64,000 nucleotides of DNA from Pseudomonas sp. MUP55 (GCF_034043515.1 NZ_CP138214.1:4526001-4590000); one strand, 5' to 3'. Shown: positions 1 through 8,575, counted from the stretch's first letter. Translations and numbers: made by a program. Notes: a model not told the origin generated them from the letters alone.

Positions 1-679
1 ACTGCATGCTGTTGCAACGGTAACTGGGGCGCACGCCCGGCAGATGCCCACGGCGCCAGGTGACTGTCGGGTGATCGGGCAAAAAATCGTCCGGTGCGAT
101 CCAGGCCAGGTCGCCCAACTCACGGCCTGCATGCCTGCGGGCATAGTCGGCACTGGCGCAGACCTGGTACGTCACCGTCCCCAGGCAACGTCCGACAAGA
201 TGCTCCGGCGGCTTGCGGGTCAGGCGCAGGGCGATGTCCGCATCGCGACGGCTGAGGTTGGCGAAATCGTTGGAGGTGCTCAGTTCCAGGATCAACGCCG
301 GATACGCCGCCATGAACCTGGCCAGTGCCGGCAACAGCAGACCTTGCAGCACCGAATCGGTACAGGTCAGGCGCACCGTGCCGCTGATCACTTCACCGCC
401 CTGCTCCACACCGATGCGCGCAGCCTCCAGGGCCTGTTCGGCGCGCTCGGCCTGCTGCGCCAAGTGGTTGGCCAAACCAGTGGGCAGGTAGCCGGTGCGG
501 CTTTTTTCAAACAGCGTTTGACCAAGGGCCGCTTCCAAGCGCCGCACTGCCCGGAATACCGTGGACACATCCACCCGCAGCAGCCCCGCCGCCCGCGCCA
601 GGGTGCCGCCGCGAACCAGGGCGAGGATCAACGACAGGTCGGGATAGTCCACTTGATAGTGCGCGGCTGCATTGAGCAT
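1..679 (-). CDS. LysR-family transcriptional regulator, 3' end cut by window edge
   Basis: About 226 N-terminal residues are visible, and the C-terminus lies left of base 1. The start at 679 reads MLNAAAHYQVDYPDLSLIL. It is followed by a LysR-type helix-turn-helix (GGTLARAAGLLRVDVSTVFRAVRRLE) at about residues 20-50, written here only as its key features: a serine/threonine recognition helix and the R-RLE-ALG linker. The effector-binding domain begins near residue 90 (SGTVRLTCTDSVLQGLL). The gene is divergent from the amidotransferase-like gene at 760 with about 80 bp between them, the usual layout of a LysR regulator and its target. The target relationship is inferred. The ligand is unknown. 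Confidence 0.85.
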   Translation of the reverse strand, partial: MLNAAAHYQVDYPDLSLILALVRGGTLARAAGLLRVDVSTVFRAVRRLEAALGQTLFEKSRTGYLPTGLANHLAQQAERAEQALEAARIGVEQGGEVISGTVRLTCTDSVLQGLLLPALARFMAAYPALILELSTSNDFANLSRRDADIALRLTRKPPEHLVGRCLGTVTYQVCASADYARRHAGRELGDLAWIAPDDFLPDHPTVTWRRGHLPGVRPSYRCNSMQ

Positions 680-759
680 GTGGGAAAACGCCAATATTGA
701 TTGCGTGAGCGCCAATTTATAGTGCCCACCGGGACACCACAACCCATGGGATGCACACG

Positions 760-1467
760 ATGAATAACGCCCCGCTGCACCTCGCTCTGATCGGCGATTA
801 CAACCCTGATGTGATTGCGCACCGGGCCATCCCCGTGGCGCTGCAACAAGCCGCCCGAGTCCTGAACGTGAGCGTCGACGCGCAATGGCTGGACACCGAC
901 ACCATCCCCTCCACGGCCTCGCTGCACGGGTTCGACGGTTTCTGGTGCGTGCCCGCCAGCCCGTACCGCGACATCGACGGCGCACTGCGGGCCATTCGGT
1001 TTGCCCGCGAACAGCGGCGGCCTTTCCTAGGCACCTGCGGTGGTTTTCAACACGCGGTGCTGGAATATGCCCGCAACGTGCTCGGCTGGGCGGATGCCGA
1101 GCACGGCGAGTTGGCACCGGGTGCTCAACGCGCCGTCATCACCCCCTTGAGTTGTGCGTTGGTGGAAGCAAGCGACGCCATACGCCTGGCGCCCTACACC
1201 CGTATCGCTGACGCCTATGGCAGCCTGGCTATCCACGAAGGCTATCATTGCCGCTACGGCATGAACCCCGAGTTCGCTCACGCCCTGCTTGAAGGAGAAC
1301 TGATCGCCAGCGGCCATGATGCTGCGGGCGACCTTCGAGCAATGGAGCTGCTGAACCACCCCTTTTTCGTTGCCACCTTGTTCCAACCCGAGCGCGCCGC
1401 CCTCAAAGGCACCACGCCACCGCTGGCCCTTGCCCTGCTCAAGGCGTGCCAGGAGGCTTTGGCATGA
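760..1467 (+). CDS. CTP synthase C-terminal-like class I glutamine amidotransferase domain protein
   Basis: This 235-residue protein resembles the glutaminase half of CTP synthase, without the synthetase half. The nucleophile elbow LGTCGGFQHAVLE carries the catalytic Cys at about residue 90. The C-terminal motif that in CTP synthase reads F-H-P-E is here LFQPER, so the usual catalytic His is Gln. If the alignment is right, glutaminase activity is doubtful or the triad differs. A family named CTP synthase C-terminal region-related (seleno)protein is known, and this is a Cys version of that type. The ATG at 760 is preferred because GGGA lies 8 bases upstream. ATG 751 is the alternative. Its stop overlaps the next gene's start (ATGA), so the two are translationally coupled. 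Confidence 0.7.
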   Translation: MNNAPLHLALIGDYNPDVIAHRAIPVALQQAARVLNVSVDAQWLDTDTIPSTASLHGFDGFWCVPASPYRDIDGALRAIRFAREQRRPFLGTCGGFQHAVLEYARNVLGWADAEHGELAPGAQRAVITPLSCALVEASDAIRLAPYTRIADAYGSLAIHEGYHCRYGMNPEFAHALLEGELIASGHDAAGDLRAMELLNHPFFVATLFQPERAALKGTTPPLALALLKACQEALA

Positions 1468-1787
1468 TCGCCCAGACCCCGGCGCCACCTTACTACGCGG
1501 TGATTTTCAGCTCGCTGCGCAGCGATGGCGACCAGGGCTATGGCCAGGCCGCCACGCACATGCTGGAACTGGCGCGTGAACAGCCGGGGTTTCTCGGTGT
1601 GGAATCAGCGCGGGAAGATGGCCTGGGGATCACCGTGTCCTACTGGAGCAGCGAAGCGGCGATCCTGGCCTGGAAACAGCAGGCCGAGCATCGGCAGGTG
1701 CGCGAAAAAGGGCGCTCCCTCTGGTACACGGCGTTTCATACCCGCGTGTGCAAGGTGGAGCGGGCCTATGCCTTCCACGCGCGATGA
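1464..1787 (+). CDS. Antibiotic biosynthesis monooxygenase (ABM)-fold protein
   Basis: This is a 107-residue single-domain protein. The pattern is typical of small ABM ferredoxin-like-fold proteins: YYAVIFSS strand, a helix with MLELAREQPGFLGVES, then GITVSYWSSEAAILAWKQQAEHR. These act as cofactor-free monooxygenases or heme/quinol-binding enzymes. The substrate cannot be read from sequence. The start at 1464 has a strong AGGAGG seven bases upstream and overlaps the previous stop by 4 bp, so it forms a two-gene operon with the amidotransferase-like gene. Confidence 0.75.
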   Translation: MIAQTPAPPYYAVIFSSLRSDGDQGYGQAATHMLELAREQPGFLGVESAREDGLGITVSYWSSEAAILAWKQQAEHRQVREKGRSLWYTAFHTRVCKVERAYAFHAR

Positions 1788-1813
1788 TGGCCATTGCCAG
1801 CAAACCTGCGCGC

Positions 1814-2137
1814 TTAGCTGACCAGACTGCGCAACGCACTGATCTGCGGGATCTCGGCCCGGCGCATGTACACCCGCAGTGGCTCGCTGATGTTGAGGCG
1901 TTCATCAATGTGCAGGTCCTGCAGCAATTGAATGCGCGCACGCGACAGGATCATGGTGTGATCGGCAGCCGGGACCCAGACGAATTCAGCGGTGGGAATG
2001 ATGCCGTCATCGGCCACGTCCATGCCGAAGGCATCTTCGCTGAAACGCACGATGTACTGGCCCGTCTTGCGGTTCAGGCCAACAAAACCGTGGAGTTGGT
2101 CGGCGGCCTGGCAGATAAGCTCGGAAGTGATGCGCAT
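1814..2137 (-). CDS. DUF2025-family protein
   Basis: This is a 107-residue soluble protein. The sequence MRITSELICQAADQLHGFVG followed by RKTGQYIVRFSEDAFGMDVAD matches my memory of the Pseudomonas DUF2025 family, whose function is unknown. The ATG at 2137 is chosen over a GTG at 2149 because GAGG lies six bases upstream of it. It converges on the ABM gene. No membrane segment or signal peptide is visible. Confidence 0.7.
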   Translation of the reverse strand: MRITSELICQAADQLHGFVGLNRKTGQYIVRFSEDAFGMDVADDGIIPTAEFVWVPAADHTMILSRARIQLLQDLHIDERLNISEPLRVYMRRAEIPQISALRSLVS

Positions 2138-2369
2138 GGTAAACCTCACTGAAAAGTCCCACAGGGACTGGAAAGATGGTTTACACGCGTGGCAGAAAAT
2201 ACCGTCCTCTAACGGGGCGGCTTCGGCTAAGGGTACTGCAACGCATCACAAAAAAACTCACAAAATTGGCGCGTGCGCACGTTAATGTCGGTTTGGTGAT
2301 AGCGCCTTTCGCAATCAATTGTTAAAAAGGACACCTTCTCAAAGTTACCTCCACGAAAGGACTTCGCAT

Positions 2370-3521
2370 ATGCCTGTCACGTTAACCAACGGCCCGGTGC
2401 CCGCGACCATAGGGAGTGCCTTGCTGCTGGCACTGATGCTCGGCATTGCCCCGGCACAGGCTGCCGACCCGATCAGCCCGGCAGAACTGGCGACAAACGA
2501 AGGCATCCCCTACCCTGCCGTGATCGCCCACCGTGGCGCCTCCTATGACGCTCCCGAGTCCACCGCCGCTGCTTACAAGGTCGCGCGCGACCTGGGCGCC
2601 GACTACCTGGAACTGGATCTGCAACGCAGCAAGGACGGCGTGCTGTTCGCCCTGCATGACAACAACCTGCAACGCACCACCGACGTGGCGACCAAGTTCC
2701 CCGAGCGCAAAGACGCGCCGGCCAACGAATTCACCTGGAAAGAGCTGCAAAGCCTAGACGCCGGCAGCTGGTTCAACGCCGCCTACCCGGACCGCGCACG
2801 CCCTGGTTTCGTCGGCCTGAAAATCCAGAGCCTGGATGACATCATCAAGATCGCCGAAGGCAACCCGCAGCACAAACCCGGCCTGTACATCGAGACCAAG
2901 GAGCCCAAGCAATTCCCGGGCATCGAGGCCGACCTGAAAAACAAGCTGCTGGACAAAGGCTGGTTGAGCTCCGCCGGCTCCAAGCTGGGCAAGAGCAACA
3001 CCGGTGTCGGCCAGGGCAAGGGCCGCGTGGTGCTGCAGACCTTCGAGGTGGCCAGCCTGAAGGAACTGCAGAAAGAAATGCCCAACACGCCGAAGATCCT
3101 GCTGTTGTGGGTGGGTGAAGGCAGCATTGAACCGAAGTCCAAAGTGAGCTTTGCCGAGTCTGGCGAGCCCACCAAAGCCGCCTACTATGCCAAGCAGGAA
3201 CCAAAGGATGCGGCCGAGTTCGAAAAATGGGTCGACCAGGCCAAGAGCCTCGGCGCCATCGGCACCGGCCCTTCGGCCGAGCTGACCGACCATGGCGACC
3301 AGAGCTACACCGACCTGGTCAAACCTGAAATGAACAAGCTGACACACGACAAGGGCTTGCTGGTGCACGTGTACACCGTCGATGAACCCGTCGACTTCGA
3401 CAAAGTGATGAAAGCCGGCGTCGATGGCATCTTCACCAACCGCGCGGCCGAACTGCTGAAGTTCTACAAGCGCTGGCCGTCGTCCAGCGTGCAGGACCTG
3501 CTGAGCGACCATAAGTACTGA
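2370..3521 (+). CDS. glpQ: Secreted glycerophosphodiester phosphodiesterase (GlpQ type)
   Basis: Hydrolyses glycerophosphodiesters to glycerol 3-phosphate and an alcohol in the periplasm or outside the cell. The protein has 383 residues. A signal peptide (LLLALMLGIAPAQA-ADP) precedes the GDPD barrel, with the catalytic motif IAHRGAS, the metal ligands in YLELDLQ and the second catalytic His in FALHDNN. The C-terminal barrel end reads HVYTVDEP and GVDGIFTN. The start at 2370 has AAAGGA upstream. The in-frame ATG at 2319 would put extra residues before the signal sequence. The family is often phosphate-regulated, but I see no convincing Pho box here. Confidence 0.88.
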   Translation: MPVTLTNGPVPATIGSALLLALMLGIAPAQAADPISPAELATNEGIPYPAVIAHRGASYDAPESTAAAYKVARDLGADYLELDLQRSKDGVLFALHDNNLQRTTDVATKFPERKDAPANEFTWKELQSLDAGSWFNAAYPDRARPGFVGLKIQSLDDIIKIAEGNPQHKPGLYIETKEPKQFPGIEADLKNKLLDKGWLSSAGSKLGKSNTGVGQGKGRVVLQTFEVASLKELQKEMPNTPKILLLWVGEGSIEPKSKVSFAESGEPTKAAYYAKQEPKDAAEFEKWVDQAKSLGAIGTGPSAELTDHGDQSYTDLVKPEMNKLTHDKGLLVHVYTVDEPVDFDKVMKAGVDGIFTNRAAELLKFYKRWPSSSVQDLLSDHKY

Positions 3522-3612
3522 GTCGTTTGTGTCGGCAAGCCATTAAGCGTGAGTTAAGTTGCGCCGGTTAATCTGGCGCCACTTAAACAGCTCAACCAGA
3601 AGGACACACACC

Positions 3613-3921
3613 ATGAAAACCTTGACCGCTCTGTTCGCCGCCACCGCCCTGACCCTGACTGCCGGTTTGGCACAGGCTGATGTTCGCCCTGATCACGTTG
3701 AAGGCCTGCTCAAGTCAGGTGCCGTCAAGCCATTCGATCAACTGAACGCTGCGGCCGTCGCCAAACACCCAGGCGCCACCATTAACGACACCGAGCTGGA
3801 TCACAACAAAAGCGGCGTATTGGTCTACGAAGTCGAACTGACCGACACCGCCGGCAAGCAATTTGATGTGAAGCTCGACGCCAAGACCGGCGCGGTACTG
3901 GAAGACAAGCAAGACACCTGA
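3613..3921 (+). CDS. Secreted PepSY-domain protein
   Basis: This is a 102-residue protein. An N-terminal signal peptide ends at about GLAQA-DV, followed by one PepSY domain: helix HVEGLLKSGAVKPFDQLNAAAVAKHPG, strand GVLVYEVELTD and the terminal hairpin FDVKLDAKTGAVL. PepSY domains are found in periplasmic proteins and protease propeptides. Role unknown. An AGAAGGA ribosome-binding site lies just upstream, and a strong terminator follows at 3932-3965. Confidence 0.82.
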   Translation: MKTLTALFAATALTLTAGLAQADVRPDHVEGLLKSGAVKPFDQLNAAAVAKHPGATINDTELDHNKSGVLVYEVELTDTAGKQFDVKLDAKTGAVLEDKQDT

Positions 3922-3931
3922 GTTGAGTCTC

Positions 3932-3965
3932 AAAAAAAACGCCACCTCCGGGTGGCGTTTTTTTT
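3932..3965 (+). terminator. Rho-independent terminator after PepSY gene
   Basis: Arms ACGCCACC and GGTGGCGT with a TCCG loop, flanked by an A-run on the left and an eight-T run on the right, so it could work in both directions. It starts ten bases after the PepSY stop. Confidence 0.9.
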
Positions 3966-4033
3966 GGGCGCGCTGCGGCACATCAAATTCCCCCTACTCT
4001 GTCCAAGGTCGTTAAACTCCCAGGCATCGGCCG

Positions 4034-5245
4034 ATGCATTACGCTGCCGCCATCGCCAACATGAGAACGTCTATGGGGCACAAAGCCGCCGACATCGCCA
4101 CCATCGGCCGAATCAGTGCCGTGCCCGCGATGCTTCGCGTCATCAGCGACATGACCGGCCTGCGTTTTGTCGCCGTGGCTCGCGTGACTGACCAGACCTG
4201 GACCGCCTGCGCCGTGCTCGATGAGTTGGCGTTCGGCCTGGGTGTGGGCGGCGAGCTGGACCTGACCACCACCCTCTGCCACGAAATCCGTAGTTCCCAT
4301 GTGTCCGTGGTGATCGACGAGGCCAGTCAAGACCCGCTGTATCGCACGCATCACACCCCACTGATGTACAAGTTCGAAAGCTACATCTCGGTGCCCGTGT
4401 TCCGTACCGACGGCAGCTTTTTCGGCACCATCTGCGCCCTTGATCCAAAACCCGCGTCGTTGCGAAGCAGCGCCATCCAGTCGACGATGGAGTCTTTCGC
4501 GCGGGTCCTTTCGCTGCAGATCGAAGCCGAAGAACACCAGCAGAACACCGAAGACGATTTGCGTGAAGAACGCAACACGGCGCAGTTGCGTGAGCAATTT
4601 ATCGCCGTGCTCGGGCACGATCTGCGCAATCCGCTGTTCGCCATCAACGTCGGCGCCGAGCGCCTGCTGCGCAAACACCCGCTGCCAGCCACAGACAGCA
4701 TCGTGCGCCACATCCTGGCCAGCGGCCGTCGCGCGGCGCAGTTGGTCGAAGATGTGCTGGATTTTGCCCGTGGTCGCATGGGCAGCGGCATCCCGCTGCA
4801 CCTGGGTCATTGCGAGGATTTGCAGAGCGCCCTGCAGCAGGTGGTCGCGGAGCTGCAGAGTGTGCATCCTGAGCGGGACATACGCGCACAGATCGACGCA
4901 CTTCCAGGCATCAACGGCGACCGCGATCGCCTGGCGCAATTGCTCTCCAATCTGGTCGCCAACGCCGTGCACCATGGCGACCCTGACGGGCCCATCGAAG
5001 TGTGTGCAACGGTTGAACAGGGGCACTTTGAACTGAGCGTGAAGAACGCGGGACAGATCAATGAGCCAGCCCTGCCCCGGTTGTTCCAACCCTATGCGCG
5101 TCCCACCACCGCGAGCCCCCAGGCCGGCCTTGGTCTGGGACTGTACATCGTCAAGCTGATCGCCGACGCCCATGGCGGCGAACTGAAGGTTTGCAGTACG
5201 CCGTTGCACGGCACGGTGTTCACCTTCCGCCTGCCGCGGGCGTGA
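4034..5245 (+). CDS. GAF-domain sensor histidine kinase
   Basis: A soluble kinase of up to 403 residues. An N-terminal GAF domain (about 25-165; includes GSFFGTICALDP) is followed by a HisKA dimerisation helix with H-box AVLGHDLRNPL (His at about 196). The HATPase_c domain has the N-box QLLSNLVANAVHHG and the G-box GLGLGLYIVK. No transmembrane segment is seen, so the input is cytoplasmic. No response regulator is adjacent, so it is an orphan kinase. The start is uncertain: ATG 4034 has a weak ribosome site, and ATG 4073 (MGHKAADIA) is a good alternative. Confidence 0.88.
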   Translation: MHYAAAIANMRTSMGHKAADIATIGRISAVPAMLRVISDMTGLRFVAVARVTDQTWTACAVLDELAFGLGVGGELDLTTTLCHEIRSSHVSVVIDEASQDPLYRTHHTPLMYKFESYISVPVFRTDGSFFGTICALDPKPASLRSSAIQSTMESFARVLSLQIEAEEHQQNTEDDLREERNTAQLREQFIAVLGHDLRNPLFAINVGAERLLRKHPLPATDSIVRHILASGRRAAQLVEDVLDFARGRMGSGIPLHLGHCEDLQSALQQVVAELQSVHPERDIRAQIDALPGINGDRDRLAQLLSNLVANAVHHGDPDGPIEVCATVEQGHFELSVKNAGQINEPALPRLFQPYARPTTASPQAGLGLGLYIVKLIADAHGGELKVCSTPLHGTVFTFRLPRA

Positions 5246-5271
5246 TCAGGCTCCTGGCACGCCTCGCAGAA

Positions 5272-5305
5272 CCGTCACAAAACCGTCATCCCTCCCTGTA
5301 AAGAT
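5272..5305 (+). promoter_or_regulatory. Candidate PhoB box and -10 upstream of CorA/ZntB gene
   Basis: Two direct repeats, CCGTCAC and CCGTCAT, are separated by AAAA (5272-5289). They keep the 11-bp period of the PhoB consensus CTGTCAT-N4-CTGTCAT. A possible -10 (TAAAGA) starts about ten bases after the box, the spacing expected for PhoB-activated promoters. The downstream gene starts at 5356. Two of the seven positions differ from consensus in the first repeat and one in the second. Confidence 0.5.
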
Positions 5306-5355
5306 GCGCTCGCGACCTGTGAAATGTCCGACAGGTTTTCTCTCTGCGAGCCACC

Positions 5356-6378
5356 ATGAACCACAGCATTGACCACAGCCACCAGGATTCGGATCTGTTT
5401 GGCCTGCTTTACGGTTTCCGCTTTCTGCCCGGCGAAAAAGCTGAGCAGATTGATTCGGCCACGGCGCTCAAGGCGCTGCAACAGCCTACCGCTCCAGAAG
5501 AGTTTCTCTGGCTGCACTTGAACCTGGCTCACGCCGCGTGTGAACGCTGGATGCAGGCGCACCTGGAGCTGCCCGAGGAGTTCTTCGAGGCCTTGCACGA
5601 AGGCTCGCGCTCAACGCGCATCGAGCATGTCGATTCCGCCCTGCTGGCGGTGGTCAACGACGTGGTGTTCAACTTCAGCAGCCTGGTATCGTCGGATATT
5701 TCCACCTTGTGGGTGTGCGCGCGCAGTCGCTTGCTGATCAGCGCGCGCCTGCAACCGCTGCACTCGGTGGATAAATTGCGCTCGTCGGTCAAAGCCGGTG
5801 AACGCTTCCGCTCGCCGCTGGAACTGCTGGTGCATTTGCTGCGCGACCAGGGCGAAGTGCTGACGCAGATCGTGCGCAAGACCAGCCTCAGTGTCGACCA
5901 GATCGAAGACCAGTTGCTGTCCTCGCGCCTGTCCACCAACCGCGCCGAACTCGGTGCCGCGCGCCGCGTGCTGGTGCGGTTGCAACGCCTGCTGGCGCTT
6001 GAGCCGGGCTCACTGTTGCGCCTGCTCAACCGGCCGCCGCAATGGCTGCAAAAGGAAGACGTGAAGGAGTTGCGCAAATCCACCGAAGAGTTCGCCCTGA
6101 TCATCAACGACCTGACGGCCCTGGGCGAGCGGATCAAGTTGTTGCAGGAAGAGATCGCCGCCAACCTCAACGAACAGAGCAACCGCACGCTGTTCACCCT
6201 CACGGTGGTGACGGTGCTGGCGCTGCCGATCAACATCATCGCCGGCTTTTTCGGCATGAACGTCGGTGGGGTGCCGCTTTCTACCGACCCGGAAGGGTTC
6301 TGGATCCTGGTGGCGTTGGTGGCGACATTCACGTTGATCGCCGGGCGCTGGGCGTTCAGGAAACGCACGGATTACTGA
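5356..6378 (+). CDS. zntB: CorA/ZntB-family divalent cation transporter
   Basis: This is a 340-residue inner-membrane channel/transporter of the CorA superfamily. A long cytoplasmic alpha/beta and coiled-coil part (1-275) is followed by two C-terminal membrane helices. The first (TLTVVTVLALPINIIAGFFG) ends in the family signature GMN (GMNVGGVP). The second is FWILVALVATFTLIAG. The short N-terminus and overall pattern fit the ZntB branch, which moves Zn2+, better than classical CorA (Mg2+), but the cation cannot be fixed from sequence. A candidate Pho box lies upstream at 5272. Confidence 0.8.
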   Translation: MNHSIDHSHQDSDLFGLLYGFRFLPGEKAEQIDSATALKALQQPTAPEEFLWLHLNLAHAACERWMQAHLELPEEFFEALHEGSRSTRIEHVDSALLAVVNDVVFNFSSLVSSDISTLWVCARSRLLISARLQPLHSVDKLRSSVKAGERFRSPLELLVHLLRDQGEVLTQIVRKTSLSVDQIEDQLLSSRLSTNRAELGAARRVLVRLQRLLALEPGSLLRLLNRPPQWLQKEDVKELRKSTEEFALIINDLTALGERIKLLQEEIAANLNEQSNRTLFTLTVVTVLALPINIIAGFFGMNVGGVPLSTDPEGFWILVALVATFTLIAGRWAFRKRTDY

Positions 6379-6407
6379 ATTGAATGCACTGAAGATCGCA
6401 AGATCAA

Positions 6408-6516
6408 GATAATTCCCACGCTCCCGCGTGGGAATTGAGCTGCGTCACCCGTGCGCGGTATTGGCGGGACGCGGAGCGTCCTAGGAGGCATTCCCACGCA
6501 GAGCGTGGGGACAATC
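6408..6516. repeat. Long REP-like element, CCCACGC type, copy 1
   Basis: Ends in the outer inverted repeat TTCCCACGC / GCGTGGG and contains inner arms around GGCGGGACGCGGAGCGTCC. The same element recurs at 6704, 11425 and 22113. Confidence 0.75.
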
Positions 6517-6583
6517 AGCCACGAATGTGCTCGCGGACGCGGTGGGCCAGCTGATACATGCGCGCCCGAACTGGCGCTATCGT

Positions 6584-6645
6584 AGGCAAGCCAGCTCCCA
6601 CATTGGAATGCATTCCCCTGTGGGAGTCGGGCTTGCCCGCGATGA
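6584..6645. repeat. REP-type hairpin (GTGGGAG / CTCCCAC variant)
   Basis: Facing halves AGCTCCCACAT and CTGTGGGAGTCGGGCTTGCC form an imperfect inverted pair. It lies between the two long CCCACGC elements. Confidence 0.6.
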
Positions 6646-6703
6646 GGCCCGCCCGGCCAAAAACCGTTTCAAGGCTTGCACCGCCTGCGGGCGTGAAGAT
6701 GAA

Positions 6704-6823
6704 GATCGTTCCCACGCTCCCGCGTGGGAATTGAGCCCGTGACGCTCTGCGTCACCCGTACGCGGTGTTGGCGGGACGCGGAGCGTCCTAGGAGGCATTC
6801 CCACGCAGAGCGTGGGAACGATC
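6704..6823. repeat. Long REP-like element, CCCACGC type, copy 2
   Basis: Outer arms GATCGTTCCCACGC and GCGTGGGAACGATC are perfect complements. It is nearly identical in the centre to copy 1 (shared GGCGGGACGCGGAGCGTCC). It also carries the inner hairpin GTGACGCTCTGCGTCAC. Confidence 0.8.
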
Positions 6824-6830
6824 AGCTAGC

Positions 6831-6874
6831 CAGTGTTTAATAGACCAGCGGCACACGCGTCTGCCTAAACACTG
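6831..6874. promoter_or_regulatory. Inverted repeat in pitA upstream region
   Basis: CAGTGTTTA and TAAACACTG are perfect 9-base complements separated by 26 bases, with a further AGAC/GTCT match inside. It lies 72 bases before the pitA start, so it could be an operator or an RNA stem. Its function is unknown. Confidence 0.4.
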
Positions 6875-6946
6875 ACCTGCCGCAGCATCTCTGTAACATT
6901 CTGCAATGATCATGGGAAACATCCTCCCCACACTGGATGCTCCGGC

Positions 6947-8563
6947 ATGGCCACCCCCTCCCTGACCGCCTCTCCCCACCTCTCACCTACAGCCCCCAAA
7001 CCCCGACTGGACACCAAGCCAGGCCTGGTGACGGTGATCCTGTTCTTCGCCGTACTCGCCATGGGCCTGTTGTTCACCGCCTACAGCCTGATGCACGACA
7101 TGCACGAACTCGGCACGGTGGTCACCACCTGGACGCCGTTCCTGCTGCTGGGCGTGGCACTGTTGATCGCCCTGGGCTTCGAGTTCGTCAACGGCTTTCA
7201 TGACACCGCCAATGCGGTGGCCACGGTGATCTACACCAACTCGTTGCCGCCGCATTTCGCGGTGGTGTGGTCGGGCTTTTTCAACTTTCTCGGCGTGCTG
7301 CTTTCCAGCGGTGCGGTGGCGTTCGGCATCATTGCCCTGCTGCCGGTCGAGCTGATCCTGCAGGTAGGTTCATCAGCCGGATTCGCCATGATCTTTGCCC
7401 TGCTGATCGCTGCAATCCTGTGGAACCTCGGCACCTGGTGGCTGGGTTTGCCGGCGTCGTCGTCGCACACGCTGATCGGCTCGATCATCGGTGTCGGCGT
7501 CGCTAACGCCTTGATGCACGGCCGCGATGGCACCAGCGGTGTGGATTGGAGCCAGGCCGCCAAGATCGGTTACGCGTTGCTGCTCTCCCCACTGATCGGC
7601 TTCGCGTTTGCCGCCTTGCTGTTGCTGGCCCTGCGCGCCTTCGTGAAAAACCGCGCGCTGTACAAAGCCCCGAAGGGCGATACCCCGCCGCCGTGGTGGA
7701 TTCGCGGCATGCTGATCGTCACCTGCACCGGTGTGTCATTCGCCCACGGCTCCAACGATGGGCAAAAAGGCATGGGCCTGATCATGCTGATCCTGGTGGG
7801 CACCCTGCCCATGGCCTATGCGCTGAACCGCACCATGCCCGCCGACCAGTCGCTGCAATTTGCCGCCGTCGCCGAGGTAACCCAGGCCGCGTTGGTGAAG
7901 GCCGCACCGCAGCCTGCACCTGCCGACTCCCGCGCTACCTTGTCGACCTACGTGCGCACCAAGGAAGCCACACCGGAACTGGTGCCCGCTCTCGCCGCCA
8001 TCACCGGCCATATCGGCAGCGAAGTCAAAAGCTATGGCTCCCTCGCCGCGGTACCGGCTGAGGCGGTGGGCAACGTGCGTAACGACATGTACCTGACCAG
8101 CGAAACCATTCGCCTGATGGACAAGGGCAAGGTCGGCCAGTTCGACGCCGACACCCAGGGCAAGCTGCAGCTGTTCAAGCAACAGATCGACAACGCCACG
8201 CGCTTTATCCCGCTGTGGGTCAAGATCGCAGTGGCCATCGCGCTCGGGCTGGGGACCATGGTTGGCTGGAAACGCATCGTGGTCACGGTGGGTGAAAAGA
8301 TCGGCAAGACCCACCTGACCTACGCCCAAGGCGCGTCGGCCGAAACCGTGGCGATGCTGACCATCGGCGCGGCCGACATGTTCGGCTTGCCGGTGTCGAC
8401 CACCCACGTGCTGTCATCCGGTGTGGCCGGCACCATGGTGGCCAACGGCGGTGGTTTGCAGATGCGCACCATCCGCAATTTGCTGATGGCGTGGGTGCTG
8501 ACGTTGCCGGCGGCGATTGTGTTGTCGGGCAGCTTGTACTGGCTGTTCACCCAATTGTTCTGA
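6947..8563 (+). CDS. pitA: PiT-family inorganic phosphate transporter
   Basis: A 538-residue integral membrane permease that imports phosphate (as metal phosphate) with protons. Both inverted-repeat signatures of the PiT family are present: GFHDTANAVAT near residue 84 and AHGSNDGQKG near 267, and the companions SSSHTLIGSIIGVGVAN and STTHVLSSGVAGTM. At least ten hydrophobic helices are seen. A hydrophilic loop (about 290-420) separates the two halves. The ATG at 6947 is preferred as it follows a plausible promoter region. A perfect hairpin follows the stop. The symbol pitA is by family. Confidence 0.88.
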   Translation: MATPSLTASPHLSPTAPKPRLDTKPGLVTVILFFAVLAMGLLFTAYSLMHDMHELGTVVTTWTPFLLLGVALLIALGFEFVNGFHDTANAVATVIYTNSLPPHFAVVWSGFFNFLGVLLSSGAVAFGIIALLPVELILQVGSSAGFAMIFALLIAAILWNLGTWWLGLPASSSHTLIGSIIGVGVANALMHGRDGTSGVDWSQAAKIGYALLLSPLIGFAFAALLLLALRAFVKNRALYKAPKGDTPPPWWIRGMLIVTCTGVSFAHGSNDGQKGMGLIMLILVGTLPMAYALNRTMPADQSLQFAAVAEVTQAALVKAAPQPAPADSRATLSTYVRTKEATPELVPALAAITGHIGSEVKSYGSLAAVPAEAVGNVRNDMYLTSETIRLMDKGKVGQFDADTQGKLQLFKQQIDNATRFIPLWVKIAVAIALGLGTMVGWKRIVVTVGEKIGKTHLTYAQGASAETVAMLTIGAADMFGLPVSTTHVLSSGVAGTMVANGGGLQMRTIRNLLMAWVLTLPAAIVLSGSLYWLFTQLF

Positions 8564-8575
8564 CACCACAGATGT

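Larger units (their letters stand above)
6379..6946. other. Gene-free interval holding three repeat elements and the pitA leader
   Basis: I see no credible gene in these 568 bases. They hold two copies of a long inverted repeat (6408-6516 and 6704-6823), a smaller REP-type hairpin between them (6584-6645), and an inverted repeat in the pitA leader (6831-6874). Confidence 0.8.

Noticed and set aside
44..700. 218-residue plus-strand frame at the left edge
   Set aside because: Antisense to the LysR gene, whose helix-turn-helix is clear on the minus strand.
2200..2369. Pho box before glpQ
   Set aside because: No paired CTGTCAT-like repeats with 11-base period were found in the upstream region.
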